Source: Turritopsis dohrnii
Lineage: Eukaryota; Cnidaria; Hydrozoa; Anthoathecata; Oceaniidae
Length of the DNA stretch: 64,000 nucleotides
Reading direction: 5' to 3'
NCBI GenBank assembly: GCA_027922465.2
Contig: BQMF02000208.1
Span: 434,001-498,000, forward strand
Position numbers and translations under genes: made by a program. The notes under the pieces are model-generated. The model had not been told where the DNA came from, did no database searches, and worked only from the letters and a program-made list of their open reading frames with translations. This document shows, one piece after another, positions 47,045 through 57,439 of the stretch. Numbering within the stretch: position 1 is the stretch's first letter; the number at the start of each line of letters is the position of its first letter.

Positions 47045-47460
47045 ATAGGGAGCTTACGAAACTACGACGGCAACGTGGACGACGACGTGAGGCAAACAAA
47101 AGATCCACTTTACTCCATAGATTTGCTTTAAAATAGAAGTCATTTCACACTATACTATTGGGAAATGTTTTTAATTTTACTAATATCATTATTAGATTTG
47201 CACGTTCTACACACAACGTGAAAAGTAATATTTTGAAGTCGCACTGAAAACGAAGACGTGAGAATAGCAGTACTTCCGATAAATTTTCCTCGGTTCCTTC
47301 ATGATTCCGTCTCTCAAAGTTCAAAAAACAAACTTCAAAGGCATTATAAATAAACTTCTTAACTCAAGTGTATAGTTTCTGCTCTTTTGTGATTCATAGA
47401 AGATGAATATCTTGTACGTCGTCGTCCACGTTGCCGTCGTACTTTCGTAAGTTCCCTAAT
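47045..47460. mobile_element. TIR element with ACGACGGCAACG ends (MITE)
   Basis: Left tagggagcttacgaaactac, then gacggcaacgtggacgacga, is the complement of right acgtcgtcgtccacgttgcc, then gtcgtactttcgtaagttcc. The arms of about 42 bp match with few differences. The roughly 330 bp between them has no open frame. Confidence 0.8.
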
Positions 47461-48166
47461 GTTCTTGACTCTCGACAGTATAGAATAGCCGAAAAGTCAG
47501 AGCTGACATAATACACAAAAAGGTAACGTGCAAATGTTCTTGCCTCGTTCTAGTCGGGAAGCTTTGGAGACGAGGTTGGGGATTTTCATTATACCAATGG
47601 TAAGCAAGTATTTGCCTAGTAGTAGAGTGCTAAACATCAGAGAGAGCGGTCGTGGTCTGATACGTCACTGACCTTATCAGTGTTAATAATAAGACACGCC
47701 CATCAAAAATTCAACTAGTTCGGACTTTAAAGGAATGCAATATTTACATTTTCAGTTGGACCAGTGATTCAAATCAATCGAATGTTTTTAAACTAAGCAC
47801 ATTCATTCGAACGTGCACTAAAGAAATATATGAACTTGGAGCAGGATATATAACCAAAACAACGATAATTTCCGTTTCAGGCAATAAAGCTTACCCACAT
47901 TTCAATATCTGCCCTTTCGTACTAATTTCAGAACTTGAAGAGGACATCCTGAATAAATATTGAAAATAATCATGGAAGCGAAGTTGTGTAGATGTCATAT
48001 TAGAATTATAAGGAGTCACCATTATGCACTGTTTCTGTGAGTATCATAGGGGCCTGTTGTGGAACAAAATCCGCATTATCTCATCGACCTACAAGCAGAG
48101 AAGGACTTCACAACTTTTATGAATCGATTTATCGAAATTTTAATATAGGCAGTTATGAAACTACCT
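47461..48166. other. Intergenic stretch
   Basis: Nothing recognisable apart from a lone cgttctagtcgggaagcttt / gagacgaggttggg phrase near 47553, which may be a worn half of the CAACCTCGTCC element family. Confidence 0.35.
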
Positions 48167-48264
48167 CAACCTCGTCCCCAAGGCTTCTTGCCTTTTTCGA
48201 TATGCTTTCTTCGCCGCCATCCGCATACCGAAAAAGGCAAGAAGCCCTGGAGACGAGGTTGGAA
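48167..48264. mobile_element. CAACCTCGTCC-family foldback MITE, copy 4
   Basis: Arms caacctcgtccccaaggctt and its complement agccctggagacgaggttg surround cctttttcgatatg ... cataccgaaaaagg. The flanks gaaactacct and gaaactacct are an exact 10-bp target duplication. Confidence 0.85.
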
Positions 48265-48684
48265 ACTACCTTTCTTAGTTACTGTTAAGAACTTCAAACT
48301 GCTGTTGGTTTTTATGATCAAACCGACCAATCAGAACCGAAGTTCACGAGTCACGTGCATATTGTAGACAGCTTTTATATAGTAATTCCCCATAACGTCT
48401 TACAGTCTCAACCATAAAACTATCAACTTTCAGATGTTACTCCTACTCTTTAGAAATCCATGGTTACTTGTGCAAAAATGTGAAATAACATACGAGATTA
48501 ACATAGTGTTTAGCATACATTCTTCTCTTATTTTAGCTGGCTTACAAAAACAAAATAGCAACCCCTCAAAACAACAGGAGGTAGCCATGTTTTTACATTC
48601 TTTGTGTGTTTGTTTCAGCATAATGAACATCAAGTCGATCAGACTCAAAACATTTGTTTCGGTGTTGTATATTTTATCAGAAGA

Positions 48685-49467
48685 TTATCGGCCACAACAC
48701 GTTGGTGCACATGAAGGCATGCACATTGGCATGGGTGGTGGTGGTGGCGGTGGTGGGGGAGCCATCATCATAATTGGTTGTTGCATTGGTGGGCTGCAGC
48801 AGTTTGTTGCTTGACAAGCGGTTGGACATGCGGCCTGTTGCTGCTGAGAAATGATAGCCATCCAGTGGAGACAGATTGGTGCACATGGTCGTGGAGGTGC
48901 AGCTGGCATTCCTGGTGGACCGCATGGTCCTGGTGGTCCACATGGTCCTGGTGGTCCCATCATACCACCCATACCAGCTGGTCCCATCGGTCCCATAGGT
49001 CCCATCGGTCCCATTGGTCCCATTGGACCAGGGGCACCAGGTGCTCCTGACATGGCCATACCACATCCTCCCATTGCTGGAGCACATGGCATTGATACTG
49101 GTGCTGGTGCACATGAAGGGGGCATGCATGGTGGTGGTGCCATTGGTGCACATGCTGGTGGGAGACATGGTGGCGGCGGCGGTGGAGGTGGCGGCGGTGG
49201 TGCGGCAGCTACACAGCATTGAGTACTACAAGCTGGGGCGCAAGATGGTGAGCAAGATGGACCACACATCTGTCTTTTTGAGCCTGAAACCAATTCATCA
49301 ACAAACATTTACTGCAAACAGCTAGTAAGGATATGACAACTAATTAAGCGAATTCAGAAATTAAACCGTATTAAGGTATAAATACTTTATCAATCAAACG
49401 ATATTCGATTAAAAGCAAAACATACCAGCTGTGTCGTTCTTTTTATCTCCTGGAGCACTTCTCCGTT
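48685..49467 (-). CDS. Minicollagen (nematocyst capsule protein), 3'-terminal exons
   Basis: Minicollagens are secreted, disulfide-linked collagens of the nematocyst wall, found only in cnidarians. Exon 49283-48685 starts with propeptide end GSKR and then QMC; the N-terminal cysteine-rich domain follows with canonical spacing C-x3-C-x3-C-x3-C-x3-CC. Next come a run of 11 prolines, a second looser cysteine region, 16 unbroken Gly-X-Y triplets (GAPGAP, five GPM, ... GPCGPPGPC), then further cysteines, a nine-proline run and the end [13 protein letters not shown] small exon, 49467-49426, joins in phase 1 and adds [13 protein letters not shown] to the propeptide. The signal-peptide exon is not securely found; an upstream piece ending at 49828 fits by phase only. 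Oddities are cysteines inside the collagen triplets and extra cysteine-rich domains, as in the more derived minicollagens. Confidence 0.9.
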
Positions 49468-49827
49468 CTAAACATAAAACACAAATAACACAATCCGATT
49501 TTTCGGCTCCATACAGCTATTTCTCAACACTATGACTTTGATGCTGTATACATACAGAAGTGAGAACCTTTATTCCATTAGTCAAGTTCAAATGTGTTTT
49601 AATCAAAAGAACATCACCCTCAATTCTTCACAAGATGCAAAGTATCTACACTGATCACACCAACAGACAACAACTAGTGCTGTTATGAATTATAATTTTC
49701 ATAAATACCATAGCAAACACGACTTGAAAATACCATGACTGGTCAGATTAAGTGACCAATAAGAATGCTGGCTATCGTGCCCTCACACGAACAAACGCCC
49801 CTAAAATGCTTATAAAAGTAAGATTAC

Positions 49828-49919
49828 CATCATCTTTTACTTCACGTTCTTGATGAATAATTTTCCCATGGTACATATAGGCTTCTTTTACTAAACGAAA
49901 AGCACACAATGTTTGTTTA
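49828..49919 (-). CDS. Possible upstream minicollagen exon (doubtful)
   Basis: On the minus strand, cttcttttttcag and the donor gatg|gtaatc bound an open stretch ending KIIHQEREVKDD whose final phase (1) matches exon 49467-49426. It would extend the propeptide. It lacks a signal peptide itself, so at least one more exon would be needed; no convincing candidate was found up to 50.4 kb. Confidence 0.25.
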
Positions 49920-49975
49920 CTGAAAAAAGAAGTTACTAAGGCGTAAAGGCGTACGTAAGGCGTAAAGGCATACAA

Positions 49976-50610
49976 TTTGAATTATTTTCTTATATTCTAT
50001 AACAACGCCATTGTCGTTAGTATTTAAAAGCACCATAAGAATTCACGTTCCGAGGAATCACATTCCAATACTTCACTTTAATTTAACAGCATATGAACGT
50101 AATTTACGCGCATAAAAGCCAGCAGTCTGCCCTGAGTTTTGTACGATTCGACAAAAGCCACACTACAAAAAGGGTTCATTCAATACTTTTAGCTCCTGAT
50201 TTAAGAATTTAAAAGTTAAATTTGTGTAGACATATTGACATTCGAGATATCTTCGATAAAGGTTTGTCTCGCTTATGCTGTTTTATGTACTGACCAAATG
50301 TATCTAAGCGACAGGGAGATTGAGTCCATCTGTAATAACCGGGTCTACGTATAGTTAACATAGAGACGCATATAGCAATTGGACATTCGATTGCTGAGTT
50401 TCCTAAATATTCTTATTGGTTAATTTGCACATTCGATTGGTAAGTATGCATGTCTTATTGGATAGCTACAATGCTGTGAAAGCTTTTAACCAATCAAAAA
50501 TCATTATTTTATCAATAGGTTTCTTTTATGAACATTCCAGACGCATATAACATTTTTCTGAGGTGCTCGGATGACAGTGTACAGAATTACTCGCGGCTAG
50601 TTTACTACTT
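49976..50610. other. Intergenic stretch
   Basis: AT-rich DNA without supported genes. It may include the minicollagen promoter and first exon, but nothing can be assigned. Confidence 0.35.
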
Positions 50611-50730
50611 CCCAGCGGGTAAATTTGTAGAAAATCACTGTGGAAGAGTACATTTCTATAGAAGTATACACACTATTTCAATGAAAATGCTCTTCTACAC
50701 AGTGACTTTTTGACGATTTTGACTACTGGG
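50611..50730 (+). mobile_element. CCCAGTG-family MITE, copy 7
   Basis: cccagcgggtaaatttgtag, actgtggaagagtacatttc, tttcaatgaaaatgctcttc and agtgactttttgacgatttt, ending gactactggg. It is followed almost at once by copy 8 in the same orientation. Confidence 0.8.
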
Positions 50731-50733
50731 TTT

Positions 50734-50854
50734 TCCCAGCCGGCACATTTGTTAAAAAACCTCTGTGAAGGAGTATACTTCTATAGAAATATACACACTA
50801 TTTCAATGAAAATGCTCTTCTACACAGTGACTTTTTGACGATTTTGACTACTGG
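50734..50854 (+). mobile_element. CCCAGTG-family MITE, copy 8 (tandem with copy 7)
   Basis: cccagccggcacatttgtta, ctgtgaaggagtatacttct, tttcaatgaaaatgctcttc, agtgactttttgacgatttt and actactgg. Its 3' half is nearly identical to copy 7, which suggests a local duplication. Confidence 0.8.
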
Positions 50855-51263
50855 ATTTTTGATTCAATCTTCAATCTTTACTACATTTTACCCCATATCC
50901 ATTTCCTCTCCTTTTTGCAGTGATATTATTTTTGAATTTTATTACCCCCTTACCTGTAAACATCTTCAAAAAGGAAACAATCTCTGAAAAGTCTTCATGA
51001 TTGACAGATAGGTAAGCGTCGCTCATTGTATGTTAACTTGAATTGATCAGTTCTTACAAAGTACAGCACAGAGCTAGGGTAAGTGCAACTTTTTTTTATA
51101 TATATAAGAATATCGTGTATCGCGTTCAACATCAATCTCTCAATCCTGGAAATGAAATCAACCTAACTGTATTTTAGTACTTTAATCATTGTTCTACAAG
51201 AAAAACCTAATGGCCAAAATCGTTGAAAATCAATACGACGGAGAGCATTTTCATTGAAATTGT

Positions 51264-51364
51264 GTTTGTATTTGTGTAAGTTATAGAAAGTTCAAATTAT
51301 TGGAATTCTTGTGTATTTGTGTAAGTTATAGAAAGTTCGAATTATTGGAATTCTTGTGTATTTG
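51264..51364. repeat. 46-bp tandem duplication
   Basis: tgtatttgtgtaagttatag, then aaagttc(a/g)aattattgga and attcttg, occurs twice in a row with one base difference, plus the start of a third unit. Confidence 0.8.
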
Positions 51365-51383
51365 AAAGAGGGGCTTGTAAAGA

Positions 51384-51623
51384 CTGGTTCAGACCTGACA
51401 ATCACGGCGATTACGACGATTAAAATTTAGTGTAATCGTCATAATCGTCTAATGTGAACACTTTTGTAATCGTCGTAATCGTTGTAAACGGCTGTCGTTT
51501 ACGACGACAAAATACCAAGTGTTTAGAAATACTTGAGAGTGTTCACACCTGGCGATTGGCGATTACGACGATTCATTTTTATTTTAATCGTCGTAATCGT
51601 CGTAATCGTCAGGTCTGAACCAG
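51384..51623. mobile_element. Palindromic TIR element rich in TCGTAATCG (MITE)
   Basis: ctggttcagacctgacaatc and its complement gtcaggtctgaaccag bound about 240 bp. Inside, gattacgacgatt and its complement recur many times, so almost the whole element can fold on itself. It is non-coding. Confidence 0.85.
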
Positions 51624-51663
51624 GTTTAAAAGATTACTAAGAAAATCATTAGAAAGAGAAAAC

Positions 51664-51727
51664 AAAGGAGATATACCTATTTTACAGTGAGCAACAAAGG
51701 AGATATACCTATTTTACAGTGAGCAAC
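51664..51727. repeat. 32-bp tandem duplication
   Basis: aaaggagatatacctatttt plus acagtgagcaac appears twice in a row, a simple duplication. Confidence 0.8.
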
Positions 51728-53412
51728 AACGACAAGGAGAAACAGGACGACTATTGAATTCGTATGCATCTTCACTGAGCAATCTAGAAAGTAGAACCAA
51801 AAGCACTTCCAAAAACAATTCAAGAAAATATGAAGCCCGTTTTGCTCAGTGCGCTGGTATACAAATATTTGGACCATTCTTCTGAACCATTAAAAGGAAT
51901 TATACGGTTGAAGATAACTCACCAAGCAAAATACCAGAAGGATGCAACTGTAGACTGCCGAGTGTACTAACAATATATTTTGCAAGATCGATTATTGATT
52001 TCGTCAATTATGAGATCATACGGAATATGAGTTTTAAACATTGAAATCATCACTTTCGGCTATGAGCTTCAACGTAAATATTTCACGGTTCATTAACCAT
52101 CTAACTGCCATAGTTGAATTAACTAATTTCCTTTTAATAGTCTATTTAGATATATGAAAATAAATGTCTGCGGCGAGGTTTATGGTTTTTTTCTGTGTTT
52201 ACGTCTGATAGAGATAACAACGTACTATCTGGCCCGTCTTAATAAACGTGATGGCGTTTCTTATACAACAACATTTTACGTGCAGCGTTTATTAGAGGGG
52301 GGTAATTTGTCAGAGGGTGGTAATTATTTCAAAATGCAAAAAAATTTTGATTTTTAATGCAGTTATTTTTCTAAAATAAATCCGTGGTCAACCAATGTTA
52401 CTGTCCTTATCACATCGAAATTTTCGCAGCTAAGTAGATCTCATTCTGATAACAGAGTGTGTGAGTCTTTTTTGTCTTTTCAATGTGGATCAAAATTTCA
52501 ATAATTAAGGCTGTTTTCTAATAAGCTTTGCTCTATTCAGATGCGGTTTTAATTAGAGGGCGTTAATCAGAGGGCGTTAATTAGGGTGCAACGTTCAACA
52601 GAGGAAATACGGTATCAAATAAATAAGAAGAAATGAAATGTTTAATCCACAAACAAATTTTTTATCACCTGCTTATAACGAGCACCTGGGGTAGGAAAAA
52701 CGACTGTGATTTTGATTGCGATTTCAAACGTTAGGTCTCAATAGATAGCTTATAGGTTATTAACAGCGAGTGCGTTAGTATTCCAACGATTATAGAACAA
52801 CAAACTTACCTGCTAAAACGATCCGTCGAAACTTTTCATTCAGACAAAATATATTTTTGGCGGTCTGAGATTAAACTATTTAGCAATATAGACTCTGGTT
52901 TCAGTGGTTTGGTATAAGCAGGCATTGTTGTTTTTTTTCCCTAGTCCTAAATGCATCGTATATTGGGACGATAAGAAAAGACCATGCGACAGGTAGAAGC
53001 GCCTTCAAATCTTGGTCTGGTTGAAAGAGAAAGCTCTGGGTTTTTACCACACAATGATCATGATTGCTTATTGGATTGGTGCAAAGAAACACCAAAACTT
53101 CCTGTAGTCGTATTATGACGTCATGTTAACGTCAGCAGATCTCGTTTTAATGATGTTGACATTTATTTGAAATTCTCATACTAGTTGTCACTTGAACCAA
53201 TTAATCACAGTAAATGATTTTTGAGACCGATTGAATGCATGAAAACGAGGCTAAACTAAGATGGAATAACGTTCGAGAGATGTATTGAATAAAAAAAAAG
53301 CAATTTTGCTCTTTTCGAGAAAAATATACAAATGGGGTTATACACACGGAGGATATCTAAAATCATTCTTCCCAAATGAGAATAAACGTACTGGTCGGGT
53401 GTCATTAAAGTC
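51728..53412. other. Intergenic stretch
   Basis: No gene supported. Around 52280-52320 and 52550-52600 there are short repeats of the form agaggg(c/t)g(g/t)taat(t/c), ending near aaatacggta, perhaps the worn edges of another repeat. Confidence 0.35.
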
Positions 53413-53490
53413 TTTGATCGACTGTATCTCTTTCACGGTTGGTCGTAGCGATACGATCCCATACATTTTTAAATAAGTTTTTCAAAAGAT
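53413..53490. mobile_element. Helitron-family fragment
   Basis: cacggttggtcgtagcgata, then cgatcccatacattttt, matches the inside of the intron 12 Helitron (17420-17480) closely. The ends are missing here. Confidence 0.55.
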
Positions 53491-53689
53491 CTACAACGGA
53501 TCAGACTTTTTCTTCGCTATACTCTGATTATATTTCCCGTCACATTTTTCGAGACACCGTTTTTTGTTTTAGACACGGTAAAAATTGCTAGTTTTATCAC
53601 ATGACGTCAGAAGTGATTAAAACCTATATTTGTAAATGTTTACGTTGAACGCAAAAGCGACAAGACGAGATTAAAATTTATTACTGCTA

Positions 53690-54511
53690 ATACCTTATCC
53701 GTTAAAAAAAAACCGGTAAAAAGTGACTAAATTTTGAGCAAGTGACTAATATTTTTTACCGGTTAATATTTTTCACCGACTTTTTTTTTTTTTTTTTTTG
53801 AATTTTTTCTTCTTAATTTTCTTTTTTCTTTAATCTTTTAGGTCAAAATACTTCAAAAACTTTATATTTTACCTACCCTATTTGTTCGAAAAAAACTTTT
53901 TTTAAATTTATTAATATAAGATGGGCACTAGATGGGAGAGTGAAAGAATCAAGATTTTTTTGTTTTTGTTTTATGAAATTATTTGTACTCATATATTCGT
54001 CACGTACGTGTATTCATTAACATTTCTTTATGACAAAATCTCAACAATAAACATTTTTGATAAGCAAAATGTTTTCGATAAATTAAGATGATAATCTAAA
54101 CGATAGTCATTTTTAATCATCTATGGTTGCTCAAATGTAGCAATATTCAATAAAACCATATTAATGTTTGTGATATACTATATATATTCAACCAACACAA
54201 TATATATATTCAATGAAACATTATATTATATTTTAATACCTCGTATTATTCAATGATATTATATTTATGTTCATCGACACATTATATATTCAATAAAAAA
54301 TCAAATATATTCAATGTAATATGTATTTAATATGTTCAGCAGAAAGTCTTTGTGTTCAATAAACCATATTCCATTGAAATCATTATTTTTATAGTAACTA
54401 CTTATATAATAACCTTGCGTTGTATAGTCTGTGTTTTAAACTCAGTCTGGTCACGGAAATCTAAAATCGTGCAGGTCATCCTAGCAGGACGAATGTTGTC
54501 AAACTTGGAGC
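53690..54511. other. AT-rich tract with a GGGGAAAAGTGAC-type repeat remnant
   Basis: At 53695-53780 taccttatccgttaaaaaaa, aaaaagtgactaaattttga and ttaccggtt resemble the intron 5 repeats. From 53930 to 54340 the DNA is very AT-rich with many tatattcaat repeats. No gene is seen. Confidence 0.4.
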
Positions 54512-55042
54512 TCAAATCAACAGATTTTCGTCAGTTACATAAGAAAAGCCAGTTATTTCTTTCAGTTCACATTCTTGTGCTCTCCTGTAAACACTCCACC
54601 TGGATACTAAGAGCAAGTCAGAAATATTTTTCCAAGTAAATTCTGTTGTAGGAGCTAGCCTGAAGTACAACAGAGTTTCTTCAGGAATGTTATACTTGGG
54701 CTTACCTGGACCATGACTAGGCATAAATGCTACATCTTCTTGATATACTGCAAGTCTCTTTTGAATTGGTGTATCATGTCTCAATTTCCTTTTTATTTCC
54801 TGTGTGAATATTTGCAAACGCTTTATTAGTAGAGAAAGCAGACTAGCTGACATGACAATCATTTTGTCCAGGAATGAGAACACATTTAACCCATCCAAAG
54901 AATAAGCCTTTTGCCCAATACGATTTACTAAAAGGGCTATTTGACGGAAAAATTCCTGGATAGTGGATGTATCTCTATGAATGATGTTTACATTAGCTGC
55001 CGCCATATTTTTTCTAATTCCTGCAAAAATTAAGCCTGACAA
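54512..55042 (-). pseudogene. Fragment of a multicopy integrase-type (transposon-derived) protein
   Basis: The open frame reads QEFFRQIALLVNRIGQKAYS, then GPGKPKYNIPEETLLYFRL, then a helix-turn-helix-like FTWKNISDLLLVSRWSVYRR and SYVTDENL. From memory this order matches the N-terminal part of proteins that animals carry in many copies and that continue into an integrase catalytic core. No catalytic core follows, so only one exon or a broken copy is present. The family call rests on recognition by eye. Confidence 0.45.
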
Positions 55043-55312
55043 TACTACCTGTTCAATTCCCAGACCAGATTACAAACTAGTATTTCGTTGACCATATATT
55101 GTGTGGTTGAATATTATTTCAATCCATTGCATATATAAGAAGTCACAAACATGATAAGATATCGTGAACATATAATAACTTATATATAATATATACAACA
55201 AGCATTATAAATATAGCATATTGATAAATCGTGTCGAATATTAAAATTCGATAGATATATTGTGTGATTGAAAATATAAAATACTTCATTGAATATTGGT
55301 ACATCTGAGCAA

Positions 55313-56258
55313 CCATAATCATCTTGGTTAAGTTGGTTCTCAACTCTTTGTAGCACTGCATTGGCTGTTTCATCTGCCTCTGTAATTCCGGCAGCTTTAA
55401 AGCAATTAAGGATGGTCTCTTTTTGGCTACACAAGGTATAAGTCTAAAATCCATTAAGCATGCATTATTTTTAACTCAACAAGACCCAGAGATACTTTAA
55501 CATCTGCAGGATGTATGCCTTGCCCGAGCTGCTTAGAAACTTGCTTTGCGAACCATTCGTTATACTTATTTGATATGAAAGACTTGCCTGTCTAGTTTAC
55601 CGTTATGTCAAGTGGTTAAAAGTTCTTCGTGAGGTTATGTCTGATCTAAATTAAGGATAAGTTCTTTCGATACGTCATGCTCTTCAATGATCGTTGAAAT
55701 GATTCTCTGGAAAGTAAGTTTTTCTTCCAGTAAAAACTGTTTCGCTCGATCTTACCGGTTGCACCCTTTTTTTGGCCAAGCCATTGATTTTAATAAAGTG
55801 GAACCTCCTTAAAGCGGACACTTACGGGACCAGAGATTTTGTCCGCTTTAGAGAGGTGTCCGCCTTGGAGAGGTTTGGCTTATTTTGGCCAGAAACTTGG
55901 AAGAAATTCCACTTGTAAGTCGGGAACCCATTAGGCATGCCCATATTACCCTTTGCTATTGCCCAGTCAGTCATTCTTCTTGAAATCACTCCTCACGCAG
56001 CAATACGCACTCCAGTCACCACGTCTTTCACTTTTGTAAGCAATTCATCCTCAAATTTGGTCTTCCTTTCGTTTTGTAAGCAGTAACATTATTCTGGTTT
56101 TTTTTATCCTTTCCAATTTTCCTTTTCCAGTTATTTACTGATGTTCTTAGAAAAGTATACTTCGGGTACTTCTTTCCAAACTTGGCCAGAGCAGATTTTG
56201 TTCCATTTAGTAGAGCGTATTTACCAACTTCAATTTTAATTTTATTTCCTAAAATCTC
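55313..56258 (-). pseudogene. Decayed Tigger/jerky-like (DDE) transposase
   Basis: On the minus strand, pieces in several frames follow the order of a pogo/Tigger-type protein. First come KSALAKFGKKYPKYTFLRTS and VNNWKRK (DNA-binding region) and KGRPNL. Next are worn pieces equivalent to FQRIISTIIEEHD and ELILNLDQT, then YNEWFAKQVSKQL and the C-terminal ETILNCFKAAGITEAD. The catalytic middle is largely deleted, stops are frequent, and a different repeat (ggaacctccttaaagcggac ... ttgtccgctttagagaggtg) is inserted at 55800-55880. It is dead. Family recognition is moderate; decay is certain. Confidence 0.6.
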
Positions 56259-56260
56259 GT

Positions 56261-56328
56261 GATCTAATACTGGATTCTCCCAACCTTGGTTCGGATGTAA
56301 GATGGTAGCCCATCTGTGTCCGACCTCT
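56261..56328 (+). repeat. Left inverted terminal repeat of DIRS element
   Basis: 68 bp starting gatctaatactggattctcc, an exact reverse complement of 61173-61240 by eye. Weaker similarity (aaaatctcg against cgatttta) may extend it outward. Confidence 0.9.
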
Positions 56329-56483
56329 TTTTTCAACCGTTCGTTGCAGAAGAGTGGATGTAAAAGAAATATTATTGTGTTTTTATCGCAAATTATCAAC
56401 GTAACCATCTTCAGTATTCAGCAAATATTGATATAATTTAGTTGAACGTATTCTGGACATTTTTTCTTGTTATGTATTTTATT

Positions 56484-57417
56484 ATGGAGGCTGAAAATAC
56501 AACCGAATTTACTACAGAGAGTCTTAACGACAATTCTGCTGCAGTAACAAATGAGGGGACAACCGTAGTTAATGAAGACGGTAGACCCCATAAGCGTGCT
56601 CGAGAATTTGATGACGAGCATTGCGAAGAACCTGTCATTAAGAGGTTCAAAGTGGTGTCTTCGGAAGACACACACAAGTGGAAACTACCGACTGAAATGG
56701 CTGAATACGTTAACAGCCACTTTCAACATTTTATTCCGGAGAAGGATGTGTATGAATCCATCCTGTTCGAGAACCCGGTTCCATCAAATGTGGACCTGCC
56801 ACAGTCAATGGACGATTTTATTGTCCCAATTTTAAAGAAGTCTGAGTTGGCTATAGACACATCTTTTTCTAAAATTCAACAGAAGATGGTCAATGTTTTG
56901 GGTCCATTGTCTCAAGTCTGGCAGTCTATTGAGTCTATCAAAAATAGTAATGATGCTGAAGTAGAATTCTCTTTACATGATCTGGCTGAGAATATCGATA
57001 AAACTATCATTTTGCTGGGTCAAGTATTTCAGGCATTGGCTTATCAACGCAGGTACAATGCACTTTCTGATAATTATGAAGGATCATAAAAAAGTCAAGG
57101 AAACATTGAGGGAGAAAGCAGATATTCTTGAACAAGAGCACAAACTCTTATTTGGTGAAAAATTTCAATCTTATGTAACAGAAACCGTAAAAGCTCGACA
57201 AAGATCTGAAGATTTGTTCAAAGATTTAAATCGTGACAAAATGTCTCAACGTCGTCAGCCCTTTCGATCAGGCCCCCCACCAGAGAACAGACAAGGCAGG
57301 AGCAGTGGGGGCAAAGATTTGTCTTCACGAAAAGACAAATCTCAGGTAAATTTAAATTACAACAAGAAGTCGCTTGGCTTGAAGACTTCAGGACGTAACA
57401 CAACGATGCATATTTAG
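56484..57417 (+). pseudogene. DIRS gag-like ORF, frameshifted
   Basis: The first frame (ATG at 56484, stop near 57089) shows a charged N-terminus with a basic patch (HKRAREF), then helical KWKLPTEMAEYVNSHF and an ALAYQRR region. Similarity continues from about 57077 in another frame with KVKETLREKADILEQEHKLL and GEKFQSYVTETVKARQRSED, ending in an Arg/Gly/Ser-rich tail. One indel near 57075 separates the parts. This is the capsid-type gene of DIRS elements; in this copy it is broken. Confidence 0.65.
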
Positions 57418-57439
57418 TCTCAAAAATACAACGTTGCCG

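Noticed and set aside
48851..49222. Plus-strand ORF with collagen-like GPI/GPH repeats
   Set aside because: It is the antisense of the minicollagen Gly-X-Y region; GGN/CCN repeats read as collagen-like on both strands. The cysteine domains, polyproline and splice sites fit only the minus strand.
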